A stretch of 64,000 nucleotides of DNA from Protea cynaroides. Its lineage: Eukaryota > Streptophyta > Magnoliopsida > Proteales > Proteaceae. Under the pieces are notes generated by a model. The model had not been told where the DNA came from, searched no databases, and saw only the letters and a program-made list of their open reading frames with translations. Within the stretch, counting starts at the first letter, position 1. Each line of letters begins with the position of its first letter. This document shows positions 22,784-33,261 of this stretch, piece after piece. Where the stretch lies: the NCBI GenBank assembly GCA_028583415.1, contig CM053267.1, positions 52,094,914-52,158,913 of the forward strand, written 5' to 3'. The translations under genes and the position numbers were made by a program.

Positions 22784-24064
22784 CCGACTCACAAATTTCG
22801 AACTAGTGGACCGATTTCTAGGGCAAACCCTAGAATACGTAGGCAATTTGGGAATCCCAAATACGGTACAAAGCCACCCATCAACCATACATCCAAAGAT
22901 AAACTTCAACTGACAACAAAGAATCTAATTGAAGCACATGCATAAATCACTTCCATAATCTTTAATCACACAACCCATTTTCGAACTACGTTTTGGACTT
23001 GATTTCGGGATTGGAATACGTAGGCGGTTTGAGATGTCTTACACGCCTGGTTCGGTCCAAGACCGAACCATCTTTGGTCCGGTTCAGATAATATTGTACA
23101 TTACATTTACTTGTTTATTTACTTTAAAACATGATTGGCTGAACCCTAGGTTAGAATAACTTAGCAACTTGGTTTAGGACATCCCCCATTGAACCCTAGT
23201 CATCCAGTTGACCAAGCACAGTCAAAATTAGAATTTAAGGAAAGTTTAGGAGGCCGATATTGATCGGGCGGTTTGGGTGCCTAACACCTTCCCATAACGT
23301 ACCTCGAATACTTACCCAACTCTTGCGACCAAAGCGATACATTGGGTCACGAGTCAATAAGTCTTACCTTAGGGTGAGGCTACATTTTAGGGGTCCTAGA
23401 CCTTAATCTAGGTGGCGACTCCAACAGAACAAATCGATCTTCATCGATACAGGATATACATGTCCATCCCGAGGAGGATCACGTCGATTTTCCATTGTCC
23501 TCACAATGGGTTCTTTCAAGTACTAAACCGAACCAGAAATGGCAAGTTTTGAAATGGGTTTCAATAGGTTAAAAGCAGGTTACAACATGAATTTGGTTAC
23601 AAAGCAAATCAGATCGAGAACCCTTGGTTACTTCAAGAAATGGAAAAATTGCAATAATGAAAACCAATTACAACTAGACAAATGGTTACAAAACAAATTG
23701 CAATAAAAAGAAATAAAACCAACAAAAGGAAAGCACCTCCTACAGTAAAGGAAAATATTATAAAAATGTAAAGTAATCAAAGAAAAACTCAGTGGAAACT
23801 TATGGAAGTATTAAGAAGGCAACACTTGTAGCAAGGGAAAGAATCAGATTTGATATTAAAAAAACAAGATTCAAACAAACACAAAACCAGACTTTGCCAC
23901 AGGGATGCAACCACTAAGCAGACCAGATTATTTAAAATTTGGGAAATGACTCAAAACAAGACTGGACGTGACATTGAAAGAAATAGAGCTAAACAAACCA
24001 TAGACCATGTGTGAGACCTACATGCAAATTTTGGAGACGAAATTTCTTTTAAGGGTGGGGGAGT

Positions 24065-25391
24065 TGTAAGACCCGCACTCTATGAACCCGATCTAAACCT
24101 TTAATTCATATCGTAACAGGTTTTCCAATCATCACCAGGCCAGACGAGACGAGAGGATGACAACCAAGCACGAAAACGGACCTAAAATATGATATTTTTC
24201 ATACCGGTCTATGGTACTGGTCGATGGTAACGGTCGACCAGTATGTCTGCGCAGGTAGACTAGTTAGATCTGAAAATGAATCTCTGTGGGTCTCGCTTTT
24301 CAAATCTCGAGCCTAGGGATTTTCCTAATGTAGAGAAACTTCCTAAACTCTATCCTAATCTATTTAAGGACCCTTAAACCTCTTTAAAACTCTTTGATTG
24401 ATCCTCACAAACCCTAGAAAGGAGAAAGAGATCGAAGAAAGAGAAGGAGCTGTTCCTTCTTCTTCTTCTTGTTCTTCTTCTTCTTCTTCTATTCAATCTC
24501 TTCTACTTCTCCAACTGCAGCCCCTTTTCCAGCTGTGGTTTCTTCTCTATTTCCCTCTCTATTTTGCTTTCATGGATCCCCCTTCTGCTTTCAACACTCT
24601 CTCACGCTCCCTCTGTTTTCCCATCAAACGAAAATCCCCTCTTACAGCTCTCCCTATTTCTTCCTTATTTGTTCTCTGCAGGTCCTCTGGCTTTCAATGC
24701 TGACTCACCCGCCTTGCTTCTTTGTGAAATCAGAAACCCCTATTTTCCATTGTTTCTTCGAGTTTTTCCTTTCTCTATATTTTCTTCCTTTCTTTTCTCT
24801 CTGATTTTTCTCCCTTCACAGCTTGCCACCGCCCTAACTCTCTCCTCTTGCTTCTTACCCAGCTTATGGCTCTCTCCATTCCCCTTAGAGTGACGACCTC
24901 CTCTCTTGGTTTCAAAGTCCCCAACCCTCACTGCAGGTTTTTTTTTCTTCTCCTTTCATGGTTGCAGGTCGATGGCTTAAGGAGAGGGGTTGGTTAGTGA
25001 GTTGGTGTTGGGCTCAAGAAGAGGTGGCAGTGGCTAGATAGGTAGGTTGGGTTGTGTGCTATCGATTTTGGGGGAGGGAATGTAGGTGTCGATGGGAGAG
25101 AGAGTTATGGTGGAGGGAGTTTAGGGATGAGGTGGAGAGAAAGTAGGTGATGGCTGCAGCCTCCCCCACGAATTCTCTCTCTCTCTCTCTCTCTTACCGT
25201 GTATATATATATATATAGAACTTCTTTTCCTTTTTTCTCTTTTTTTTCTGTTTTATTTATTTATTTATTAATTTATTTTCTGAAATTTTTTTATTGCTAA
25301 TAAAACTAGAATGACAAAATTGCCCCTCTCCCATCATGTATGATGACGTAATGAGAGAGGGAAATCCTGCAAAACAAAACGAGTACTGACA
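24065..25391 (+). repeat. Gypsy-type LTR ending the nested block
   Basis: This LTR starts TGTAAGACCCGCACTC after a TTTTAAGGGTGGGGGAG tract and ends GTACTGACA beside the CCATC repeat. Its first few hundred bases resemble the starts of the LTRs at 58070 and (inverted) 63890, including GGTCGAC/ACCGGT words. It contains CTT, CT and TA microsatellites (24455-24490, 25174-25194, 25201-25217). The 3' part has no match to the other copies. Confidence 0.6.
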
Positions 25392-25396
25392 CCATC

Positions 25397-26100
25397 AAAG
25401 TCTTTCAGTCTAATTAGGGTGGAGAATATGAATGCTTAAATAAATACCTTGAAAAATTAGGTATTGTTCATTGGGTAGCTTGTCCTCACACCCATGAACA
25501 AAATAGGACTGCTGAACAAAAAATCCATAACATCATTGACACTTGGCTAACACTAGTCGCTCATGCCTTTTTACCTCCACATTTTTTGGTGTATGCTTTT
25601 GAGACTGCCGTCTATTTAATAAATTAGTTACCTACCCCTAATCTAGAAAATACCATCCCATTTTACATTCTCCATAGGTTTTCGCCGGACTACACGCACA
25701 CCTTCCCCCTATTGAGACCATACTGCAATCGCACATTCTCTTTTCGCACAACCCCATGCATCTGCTTGAGTTATGGTCTGCAGCATCATGGATACCATTG
25801 TCTCTATGTTCCCACTAGTAGAATGTATATTGCTCGCCATGTTCTCTTTATTGAGGATCAATTTCCTTATAAAGCCATGGTTGCTCACCGATCCCCTGCT
25901 GGTTCCACCTCAGCTCCTTGGCTTACAGTTTCTACAACTCTATAGTCATCGCTAAGGATCCCTGGACCGACCTCACCATCTCCTGGTATGATGCTCCACT
26001 CTCCTCCCCTGCCTCTACCCCCACCCTTTTCCTCTTCAGATGAGCCAACTTCGCCTAATGTTATGACCCCTTACTTCTCACACTACTATATTAGATTGTG
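25397..26100 (+). pseudogene. Copia integrase, C-terminal half, disrupted
   Basis: The integrase frame resumes with GGEYECLNKYLEKLGI and CPHTHEQN, the conserved core around the catalytic Glu. It continues with FLPPHFLVYAFETAVYLIN and later YGLQHHGYHCLYVPTSRMYIARHVLF, the C-terminal GKGY-like region. In-frame stops (TAG at 25411-25413, TAG near 25624) and a small deletion near 25700 break it. Confidence 0.75.
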
Positions 26101-26279
26101 ATCGACAGTTACTAGGTACTACCAACAAGGACTTACTGGTTGTTGCCTCACCAGTTCGATCTCACTCTATGCAACTTTGGGCCAATCCACAACCCTCTAC
26201 ATGGAATTTGCTTCCATCAGATCACTTAATTGAAACTGTTGCTGATGTTGAGCCAACCAGCTATACCGAAGCTAATAAA

Positions 26280-27086
26280 CACCAGCATTGATGTAATGCA
26301 ATGTCTTTAGAGTACAATGCCATGATACAAAATGGCACTTGGACATTGGTTCCCCACCCAAAGATGTGAATATCATGGGTTGTAAATCGATATTTCGTGT
26401 AAAACGTAAGGCTGACGGCTCCATCAAATGGTACAAGGCAAGACTGGTAGCCAAGGGCTATCATCAACATGAGGGAATTGATTATACGAAGACTTTTAGT
26501 CCCGTTGTCAAGCCCACCCTGTTCGTACAGTTCTTACCACCGGCACAATTAGCAAATGACATCCTCACCAACTGGACGTGAGCAATGCTTTCCTCCATGG
26601 GTTTTTAGATGTAACAATATATATAGCTCAACCTCTTGGTTTCACTAATCTTGACCAGTCGACCCATGTATGTCATCTTCACAAGTCCCTTTATGGCCTC
26701 AAACAAGCCCCACGTGCCTAGTACACAAGACTATGTACGTATCTTCTTTCCTTGGGCTTCATTGGCTCCTTAACGGATACTTCTCTCTTCACTTACCGAA
26801 ACGGTGTTCATTGCCTCTACATTTTGGTTTATGTGGACGACATTGTACTCACTGGGTTTGATTTTACCATGATTACATCCCTCATTGCTACATTAAGCAA
26901 GGAATTTGCCATTCGGACCTGGATCCCCTATACTACTTCTTTGATATTGAAGTCATCCAATACAAGGAGGGCATCCTCCTATCCCAACACAAATACTTTT
27001 AGGATCTTCTCAAAAGGTCTGGAATGGATGGATCCAAGCCTACTAATACACCTATGGCTACATCAGCACGACTCTCTCAGCATACT
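26280..27086 (+). pseudogene. Copia reverse transcriptase, disrupted
   Basis: Typical copia RT blocks appear over two or three frames: KSIFRVKRKADGSIKWYKAR and LVAKGYHQHEGIDYTKTFSP at 26382-26510, LHKSLYGLKQAPRA near 26677-26718, and LVYVDDIVLTG at 26828-26860, which holds the catalytic YVDD. Frameshifts near 26510 and 26720 and a TGA at 26579-26581 break the frame. Part of this segment recurs at 42613-43375. Confidence 0.8.
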
Positions 27087-27089
27087 GAC

Positions 27090-27731
27090 ACTCCTATCGC
27101 AAATCCCATTACCTACAGCAGCATTGTTGGGTCCCTCCAATGATACATTAACAAGGCCAGACATCTATATACAGTTAATAAATTGTGCCAATTTCTTCAA
27201 ACACCCATTGATGACCACTAACAGGCCATCAATTGTGTCCTCAGGTATCTCAAATCAACCATCACACATGGCCTCCTCATCAACAACCAATCCGATATGT
27301 AGCTACAAACCTATAGTGATCCAGATAGGGCTGGGTGTCTGGATGATTGCCAATCCACTGGTGGGTACGCAATTTATTTGGGTCAAAACCTAATCTCCTG
27401 GTCAGTGCTGCAGAAGCTTGCCAGATCCTCCACCGAAGCTGAGTATCGAGCCCTTGCCAACTCCATTGCTGAGGTTATTTGGATTCAATATTTATTGCAA
27501 GAACTTAGGCTTCCAAACCAAGATGTACCGGTTCTATGGTGCGTCAGTTTAGGTGCAACATATCTCACAGGAAATCCAATATTCCATGCCCGTACCAAGC
27601 ATATTGAGGTGGATTTCCACTTTGTTCGGCATCTAGTCTCTCAACAGAAACTAATAGTGAAGTTTATCTTCAGCAAAGATCAAGTGGCTGACATCTTCAC
27701 TAAACCACTCTCGACCATCCGATTTGAGTAA
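27090..27731 (+). pseudogene. Copia RNase H, partly open
   Basis: The final pol domain is readable: SWSVLQKLARSSTEAEYRALA and then AEVIWIQYLLQEL, ARTKHIEVDFHFVRH and DQVADIFTKPLS close to the end. The last 117 codons (27378-27731) are open, but the upstream half is shifted. The purine tract before the 3' LTR follows after about 30 bases. Confidence 0.8.
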
Positions 27732-27767
27732 AGATTCAGTCTCGCCCATCTTTGACATGAGGAGAGT

Positions 27768-28115
27768 TCTCAAGGATTGGATAGAATTTGAAATTATTTA
27801 AATTCAAATATATGCGGTTTCATCTTTCTAAAGTAGGAATTAATTGTTATTTCTCTCCCTAAAGTATAGGAATTGCTATTGCTGTTCAATTTAAAATTCA
27901 TATAAGAGTGTAATCCGTGTGGATTCTCTCTCTTATAACAGCAAAGTATAGGAACTGTTACTCAATTTCAAATTCAAATGAGAGCCCAATCCGCATGGAT
28001 TCTCTCTCTTGTAACAGACAGACGGATGTACAATGTCTATACATATAAATCTATATCTGCCAAAACGATAAGGCAAGATAATCTTTGCGTAAAACTATCT
28101 TTGTTACTTTTCACA
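27768..28115 (+). repeat. 3' LTR of copia element
   Basis: It matches the 5' LTR over its whole length with scattered substitutions and indels. It ends TTTTCACA, followed directly by the AAGAT target duplication. The first bases have mutated away from TG. Confidence 0.85.
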
Positions 28116-28120
28116 AAGAT

Positions 28121-28318
28121 CATTAGATACTTAATTTATTATTATTATTGAGATATCTCTTCTGTTCGGATAGATTATGTTCTCGATTATCAAAATTCGG
28201 ATTCAAATACCCATGAATGGATATGAATAACTTTAAACAAATACGAATGTGAATCGAATTCTGATTTTCAACTATGAGAATCTAAGTGTTAAATAAAATG
28301 AAGTTTGGTCTTCGATGG
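28121..28318. other. Spacer right of the copia element
   Basis: AT-rich sequence with GGATA/CGAATTC words resembling 15590-15720 on the other side of the copia insertion. No gene. Confidence 0.4.
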
Positions 28319-28652
28319 AGTGTGAAAACCAGTTTTCACTAGAAAAATAAATCCGTCAATATGAGACAGAACATGATGGACTAGTTTTTCTTCATCCCAT
28401 GATGAAAAGAATCTCATCAACCATGGCTTATGATCTCCATGAATTATGAGAATCCAATAATCTTGAAAAAAGGAATTTTAGAAATTCATATTATAGAATG
28501 AAAGTAATAATCAATTTCATCAATGGGGTGAAGAGAAACATCTCAAAAATATGATAACAAGTTCAAGAGAGGTTGAATAAAGCCATAATAAGGGCCTTTT
28601 ATTTTTATTATTCATGAAAGTCTAATACATCGACCAGATCTTCTCTTCCCCA

Positions 28653-28899
28653 TTACCAATGGCAGCAACATTTGACCTGGGGACCTGGCGGGACCTCTGC
28701 TATAGAGCAGATTTGACCAGTGGATATTGCCCTATGTGCACATACAAGTTTACATGCTGGTAAATTTGGACTGCACAACGAGCATTGTTCTCTTGCTTTT
28801 CCATCTATTTTCTCTACTCCCTTCATATCTCTAGCTGCACAATCAACACTATCCAATCAGTCTTCTCTATTTCTAAACGAATGAATGTACGTGTGTATA

Positions 28900-28948
<49 letters not shown>

Positions 28949-29035
28949 TCTACCTGAATGCACTGAAGATAATAGGAGAGCAATGAGTAAAAAGTAAACC
29001 AAGATCTTAGGGAAGCTAAAAACCTTAGAAACCAT
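28653..29035 (-). CDS. Secreted eight-cysteine peptide, two exons (87 aa)
   Basis: Exon 1 (29035 down to 28954) starts at ATG and encodes a 27-residue signal peptide: a basic start MVSKVF, a hydrophobic core YFLLIALLLSS and a VHS end suited to cleavage. The intron 28835-28953 is GT..AG, contains a (GA)n tract, and is phase 1. Exon 2 (28834 down to 28653) encodes about 60 residues with eight cysteines at 45, 48, 55, 59, 70, 83, 84 and 85, that is C-x2-C-x6-C-x3-C-x10-C-x12-CCC, ending CCCHW. The exons join in frame. A TATA box lies 56-67 bases upstream of the ATG. I do not recognise the family. It resembles small secreted cysteine-rich plant peptides (defensin-like, signalling or antimicrobial) in architecture only. 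The copy at 51038-51414 keeps the structure. Confidence 0.7.
28904..28948. repeat. GA microsatellite in the peptide-gene intron
   Basis: An almost pure AG run. On the gene's strand it is a CT run right after the splice donor. The second copy has a similar run at 51285-51327. Confidence 0.9.
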
Positions 29036-29090
29036 CTTGAATGACTGTTCTAGAACTTCTTGTGTTAGTCTCTTGGTTGTACTATGAGTT

Positions 29091-29102
29091 TCCTTATATA
29101 TT
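29091..29102 (-). promoter_or_regulatory. TATA box of peptide gene copy 1
   Basis: The minus strand reads AATATATAAGGA, 56-67 bases before the ATG. It is conserved in copy 2 (CAATATATAAAG). Confidence 0.6.
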
Positions 29103-29314
29103 GCAGATAAAGTATAAATTTAGGAGTCTGGCCTACACATAAGTATGTTCTTTGGTCGACAAGTGTCCTATGGAGTTAGTGGTGCTAACTTCCGTTAGCT
29201 AAATAGATTTTATTTTTTAATTTCTTTTATTTAGGTAATTGATTTGGGGAGAGAAGAAGAGAAAATGTAGGAGAGATTTTAGGAAAAAATTAAAGAGTTT
29301 TGGATTCTCTTTAT

Positions 29315-30792
29315 CATCTAGGATCCAAAAAGTGGGTGAGATATTTAACACCATTTTAGCTCAAGCCTTTTGCAACTAATTCTCTTTGTAGTAGGAAAAA
29401 AAATCCCTCTCATTTCTGCTTGCAAGTTTTCTAACCATCTGATGTTGATTTGACGGTAGCCTTGATATAATTATTCTGTGATCTCAGCTCGGGGGCATCC
29501 TTGATTATTGACACATGGCTAAGATATGAGGGAACTTCTACGTTCGGGGTTGTTTCGTAGTTATCCATTAGATCATGGGGATAAGCTTCCCATTAATCAT
29601 ATAATGAGGTGGCATCTGACAATGGTTCGTTGGATGGATATTTGTCATGCATTCATTGTTGGCCTTCAATAGACATGTGTCCTTCTCCCATAAAAGGTTT
29701 ATATTACTTCTCCAATAGTTACCCCTTGTTCTTCCAAATTTGCAAAAGTCAGAAGAGAACTATCGCTTTGGATTTTGTTTCCAAATGTATTGAGAGTTTT
29801 CTTGCCAAATTGGGCGGGTCAGGACCTAACGAGCTTCGTTGGATGAGATCGGTCTTAGCGTGCCAAAGGGTTCCCAAGATTGAAGAAGGAATTTGTCCCA
29901 AGTTTGGGGTTAAACCTCCTGAACCATAAATATCAATGACTTTATTTTATTTTGGTCTTTTTTTGATTCGCTTGGGAGTCATATTTGGATAAAAAAAAAT
30001 CTGACTATTTTCAAAGATATTTCGAAAATAGCCCTTAATATCTTGATGATCCTGGCTATCTTGGCATCAGTTAATGCTACAGACCAGTAGTTGAATACGT
30101 CTCGGCACGCCCCCTCCCGGCGGAAGGGGAGGGCGCAAAAAAATATCCTTCCTTGGGGTGCTTCCTCGCGGTGGTGCTGGCCGGAGGTTATCGTGGGAGC
30201 CTTGTTGTAGGAATGCTACAGACCAGTAGTTGAATGGTGGGCCGGCTGAAATCTTGTCCTCGGCGGGCGGCAGGTCCGAGACGATTTGGTTGCCTTAGAC
30301 ATCATGACTGTCTGTATCTATTGACATCGTAGCATTGGAGCAATTGAGGAGAAGAAGAAGAAGTACTTGTATGGATGTATTGGGATTGGCTAGTTCCTCG
30401 ATGTTGTCTAGAATCAAGTTCTCCAAAATGAAATCAGTTAAGTCTTAAACCTTGATTGCCATTCTTAGCTGATATTTGAGGTCAAACTTCTTCAGATCAA
30501 CTGTTCAATTCACCATCTTACCCGAGAGCACTGTTAGTTAAAAGTCGTTTTAAACGAGTATAATACGATTGTACCATATTATGCCATTTAAAATGTGTAT
30601 TAACGTATCCCAAACATACCTGAAAAAATGGCATATAATTTACCTTAACGTACTAAATGCATATTAAACGTGTACTAAACACGTTCCTTTTTTTATATGA
30701 AAAAAGGGTATCAAATGGCATTTATGAAATAAATGCTTTTAACTATAAAATGCAAGCAAGCTGTTAAGCTGTTCGATTGTTAGGCTGCTCGA
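29315..30792. other. Intergenic; one open frame of unknown meaning
   Basis: A 106-codon plus-strand frame at 29609-29929 begins MASDNGSL and ends VKPPEP. I recognise no domain and its codon usage looks unremarkable, so it is not called a gene. The 30073-30235 segment is described separately. The part 30536-30700 contains TTTAAA/AACG words like a decayed hAT-type or MITE element. Confidence 0.35.
30073..30235. repeat. 24-bp direct repeat flanking a GC-rich 115-bp insert
   Basis: The same 24 bases (starting AATGCTACAGACC and ending GTTGAAT) occur at 30073-30096 and 30212-30235. The 115 bases between are far richer in GC than their surroundings and include a hairpin-like stretch (GCCCCCTCCC, then GGAAGGGGAGGGC). 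Confidence 0.8.
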
Positions 30793-31080
30793 TGTTGGAT
30801 TAGTGTCTTGTATTCTGTGAGGTCTATACGGTTACTGTGTTGTACTTGTATTAGGATTTATGTAGGAATTAGGGTTTCTAAATTTGTCTATGTGATGTCT
30901 CTGTATGAAAAAATTAAAAAAAAAATTGACAAATAAGATAAGGAGAGCTAGAGAGATTTCTTGAAAATAAAGATTTATTTTTTCTTTGATGGACACTTAG
31001 CATCCCATGATGGCATCCCATGATGGAATGCTAAACCATGTTAAATAAATTATTTTTATTTGCATATCTTAATCTTAATA
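30793..31080 (+). repeat. 5' LTR of the non-autonomous element
   Basis: Starts TGTTGGATTAGTGTCTTG and ends AATCTTAATA. It shares TTGTATTCTGT, TAGGGTTTCTAA and ATAAAGATTT blocks with 33262-33564. Confidence 0.65.
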
Positions 31081-32542
31081 AGTGCTACCATGATCATGGT
31101 TAAGGTTCGAGAGATCAATCATCGTCATCGATGTAGGAGAAAGAGGGAGGCGTGTGAAAGATGTGAAAGAAAAAAAAAATTGAAATCGTAATAAGATGAG
31201 TGAGTTTATTTTTTTATTTTATTTTTTACTTTAATCTGCTTTTGAATAGTAAAAGGATTTAGAAAAAAGAAAAAAACACAATCATTACTTTTATCATCGT
31301 TACAAAGTTAGGATTTTGATTTTGGTTTTTTTTTTTCATTCTCTTCCGTCTTTTCTGTTAAATCCGAGAAGAAAAGCTTGTCTTTTAGAAAGCTTGGTTT
31401 GTTATAGCAAAAAAAAAAAAAAAAAAGGGATTTCTTTCCCATAAGGTCAGAGTCAGAGTCATCGGGAATTTCTTCTGCGGAGAAGACGGTGTGGTGTTAT
31501 CGACTGGAAGATCTGTGAATCTCCAGGGTTTGCTGTACACCCACGAAGATAAGGTTTTGCCGATGGCGAAAGTCTGTTGTCAGGTGGTGAGCTTTGTGGC
31601 GTAAGAATCGATGGATCTGCGGCTACATGGACTGGCGGGAACTAAAAATTTCAGAGAGGCTAAGGCGATTGCAGAGGGAAGTGTGTCCGACTGCGAGGGG
31701 CTCAAGGAGTCGTCGGCGATAGGTTCTCAGGCTCAGTCGATTGGCTCAGACAAATCAGGTATTCTGCAGATGGGATCGGAAATATCCATAGATCGGTGAC
31801 TCAGCGACGGGAACCGCTGAGAATTATCGGTGCTCAGGATGATCCTACAGACTCGTCGGCGACGCTGTTCAGAGTCGACAGCTTCAGATCTGGGGCGGAG
31901 AATGCTCTGGTGCGAGTCGTTGTTGCAAAGATTCCATGTAAGGTTGATACAGGAGGAAAAATTCTGCCTGGTTTGGTGTTATTGATGTTTGCAGCTAAAC
32001 ATGCATTATCGCATGTGGGACTCTCAAGAGCTCACCTTGGCGCTGGTGTGAAGGTCGGAGGTGGAAAAGTTGGTGCCGTAAGGGCTTCGTTGGCTTCGGG
32101 CGATACTGGAGGGGTGGTGTCAGAGTCTCAACCAGGTCACGGGAGATTGACGGAAGAGAGATCGAGTGCCCTGCAGCATGCATCTGCGGAAAGTGATCTC
32201 TATTTGGAAGGTAATAGTCAGCTGGATCTTGGACGATTCTTCAGGCTTCCTAATGAGGAAACTATATATCTAGGGTTGATACGATTCTAGACCGATCAAT
32301 GGGTGTTGGCGTGGAGGAATCGGTGAGGGTGCGGCCTATCGGAAGTGATGATAGGGTCGATTCTCGAACCAAAAGTGCAGCTAGGATACATGGCTTTTGG
32401 ACCTTTAAGGAGAAGGTTAACCAGGCCCAGGTTATGATCTTTGCAGCAAGGATTGTGCACACAGGTGCATGGTTGACGCAAGGTGCCAAGGGGGGGACCA
32501 GTTGGGTAGATCTCTTCCAAGCAGTGACTGCCATATGGTTCT

Positions 32543-32569
32543 GGGGGGGGGGGGGTGGGGGTGGGGGGG
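32543..32569 (+). repeat. G-run with quadruplex potential
   Basis: Twenty-seven bases of G interrupted only by two T. On the other strand it appears as a proline-coding C run in accidental frames. Confidence 0.85.
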
Positions 32570-33261
32570 CCCAATAATGATGCAACAGGGAATCCGACGA
32601 ATCAACGGATGCAACAGGGGGTTTTGTCGGGTTGCACAAGGTCTGGTGTAGTGTGTCGAGTAGGAGGGTCGGATTCATGATTGCATATGGGGGCCGGTTT
32701 CCCCAGGGTGGTTTTGAAGCAGGCTTCGTCAAAGGGCAGTTGCGGTAGAAGCTTAGTTACTGCTAGTCGAGCAGATGGTCAGCGACGGCTGGGAGATCCT
32801 GATCGGATGGATAGTGCAATGGCTATGAGGACAGCGGTTCATAGATTTGATCAGATTGGGGAGGTTTTTCCTCGAATCAGATGGCGGGGTGGAATTCCGA
32901 TAAGGTATACGTCATGGCAATTGATGTTGCACCATGGGGGTAAAGAAAGACTACTGGCTGACTAGTACAAGGAGTAAGATCTCTAGGTCTGCACTAGAGG
33001 TGCAGAGGTGAGAGACTTGGGTTCCAGGTGCAACTGGAGTTGTAGGAGGACTGTGAGTGACAGTGATCTTTTCGATGATGCTGCAGCAGTGGAAGAGATG
33101 GAGTTACATCACATCGTATGGTGGTGAGCTATACGGGACACCCAGATAGGGTGTGGGCTATTCCGATTTAGGTGTAGCGGTTTGGTAGAGATGGGTTACA
33201 GAATCGACATCAACGATTTTGTCTTCAAGGTAGCTTGCAGAATCCAAGCCAGGTAGAGATT

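Larger units (their letters stand above)
19421..23505 (+). mobile_element. Solo LTR, 4.1 kb, Tat/Ogre-like gypsy
   Basis: The LTR starts TGTAAGCACCCCATTTTTGC and ends GTCCTCACA. It has a perfect 5-bp target duplication, ATGGG, at 19416-19420 and 23506-23510. No internal coding region is present, so this is a solo LTR left by recombination between two LTRs. The length and the GGTGGCGACTCC word close to the end (23412) suit the Tat/Ogre lineage, whose LTRs can reach several kilobases. It contains a GA-rich fourfold tandem repeat (20327-20641), a second twofold repeat (22631-22783) and long purine tracts that create spurious open frames. A relative of its first part is at 43376. Confidence 0.75.
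17944..25391. mobile_element. Composite insertion nested in the copia integrase
   Basis: The copia integrase frame stops at 17943 and resumes at 25397 (KVFQSN and then GGEYECLNKYL), with CCATC on both sides (17939-17943 and 25392-25396). The block is composite. The left part carries, on the minus strand, the end of a Tat/Ogre-like gypsy LTR (GGTGGCGACTCC and CGTAGGCGGT words). The middle is a plus-strand solo LTR (19421-23505). The right part ends in a gypsy polypurine-like stretch (TTTTAAGGGTGGGGGAG at 24047-24063) and an LTR (24065-25391). I cannot tell whether one element with exchanged ends or several successive insertions produced it. Confidence 0.7.
15863..28115 (+). mobile_element. Ty1/copia LTR retrotransposon, degenerate, with nested insertion
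   Basis: Two related LTRs (15863-16226 and 27768-28115) flank a gag-pol region in the same orientation. The element is bordered by a perfect 5-bp target duplication, AAGAT at 15858-15862 and 28116-28120. A TGGTACTAGAGC primer-binding site follows the 5' LTR, and a purine tract (GAGGAGAG) precedes the 3' LTR. Removing the nested block 17944-25391 and its target repeat leaves about 4.8 kb, a normal copia size. Domain order is gag, zinc knuckle, protease, integrase, reverse transcriptase, RNase H, which defines copia. Stops and frameshifts occur in every domain, so the element cannot move by itself. The LTRs differ by small indels and many substitutions, so the insertion is not recent. Confidence 0.92.
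28319..29314 (-). repeat. Segmental duplication, copy 1 (peptide locus)
   Basis: About 1 kb is shared, in the same orientation, with 50704-51739, including intron, UTRs and promoter of the peptide gene. The match begins at AGTGTGAAAACCAG and ends at GGATTCTCTTTAT in both. The length difference is mainly a 48-bp tandem duplication in copy 2. Confidence 0.92.

Noticed and set aside
28823..29035. Single-exon 70-residue protein ending in poly-Leu/Ser and YIYTRTF
   Set aside because: The tail is the translated intron with its GA repeat. Splicing at 28954/28834 gives a sensible cysteine-rich product instead.
29609..29929. 106-codon plus-strand frame
   Set aside because: No domain, no splice context and no homologue I recognise, so not strong enough to call.
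31611..32290. Two overlapping frames suggesting a gene
   Set aside because: They lie between LTRs of a non-coding element and show no domain. Kept only as part of that element.
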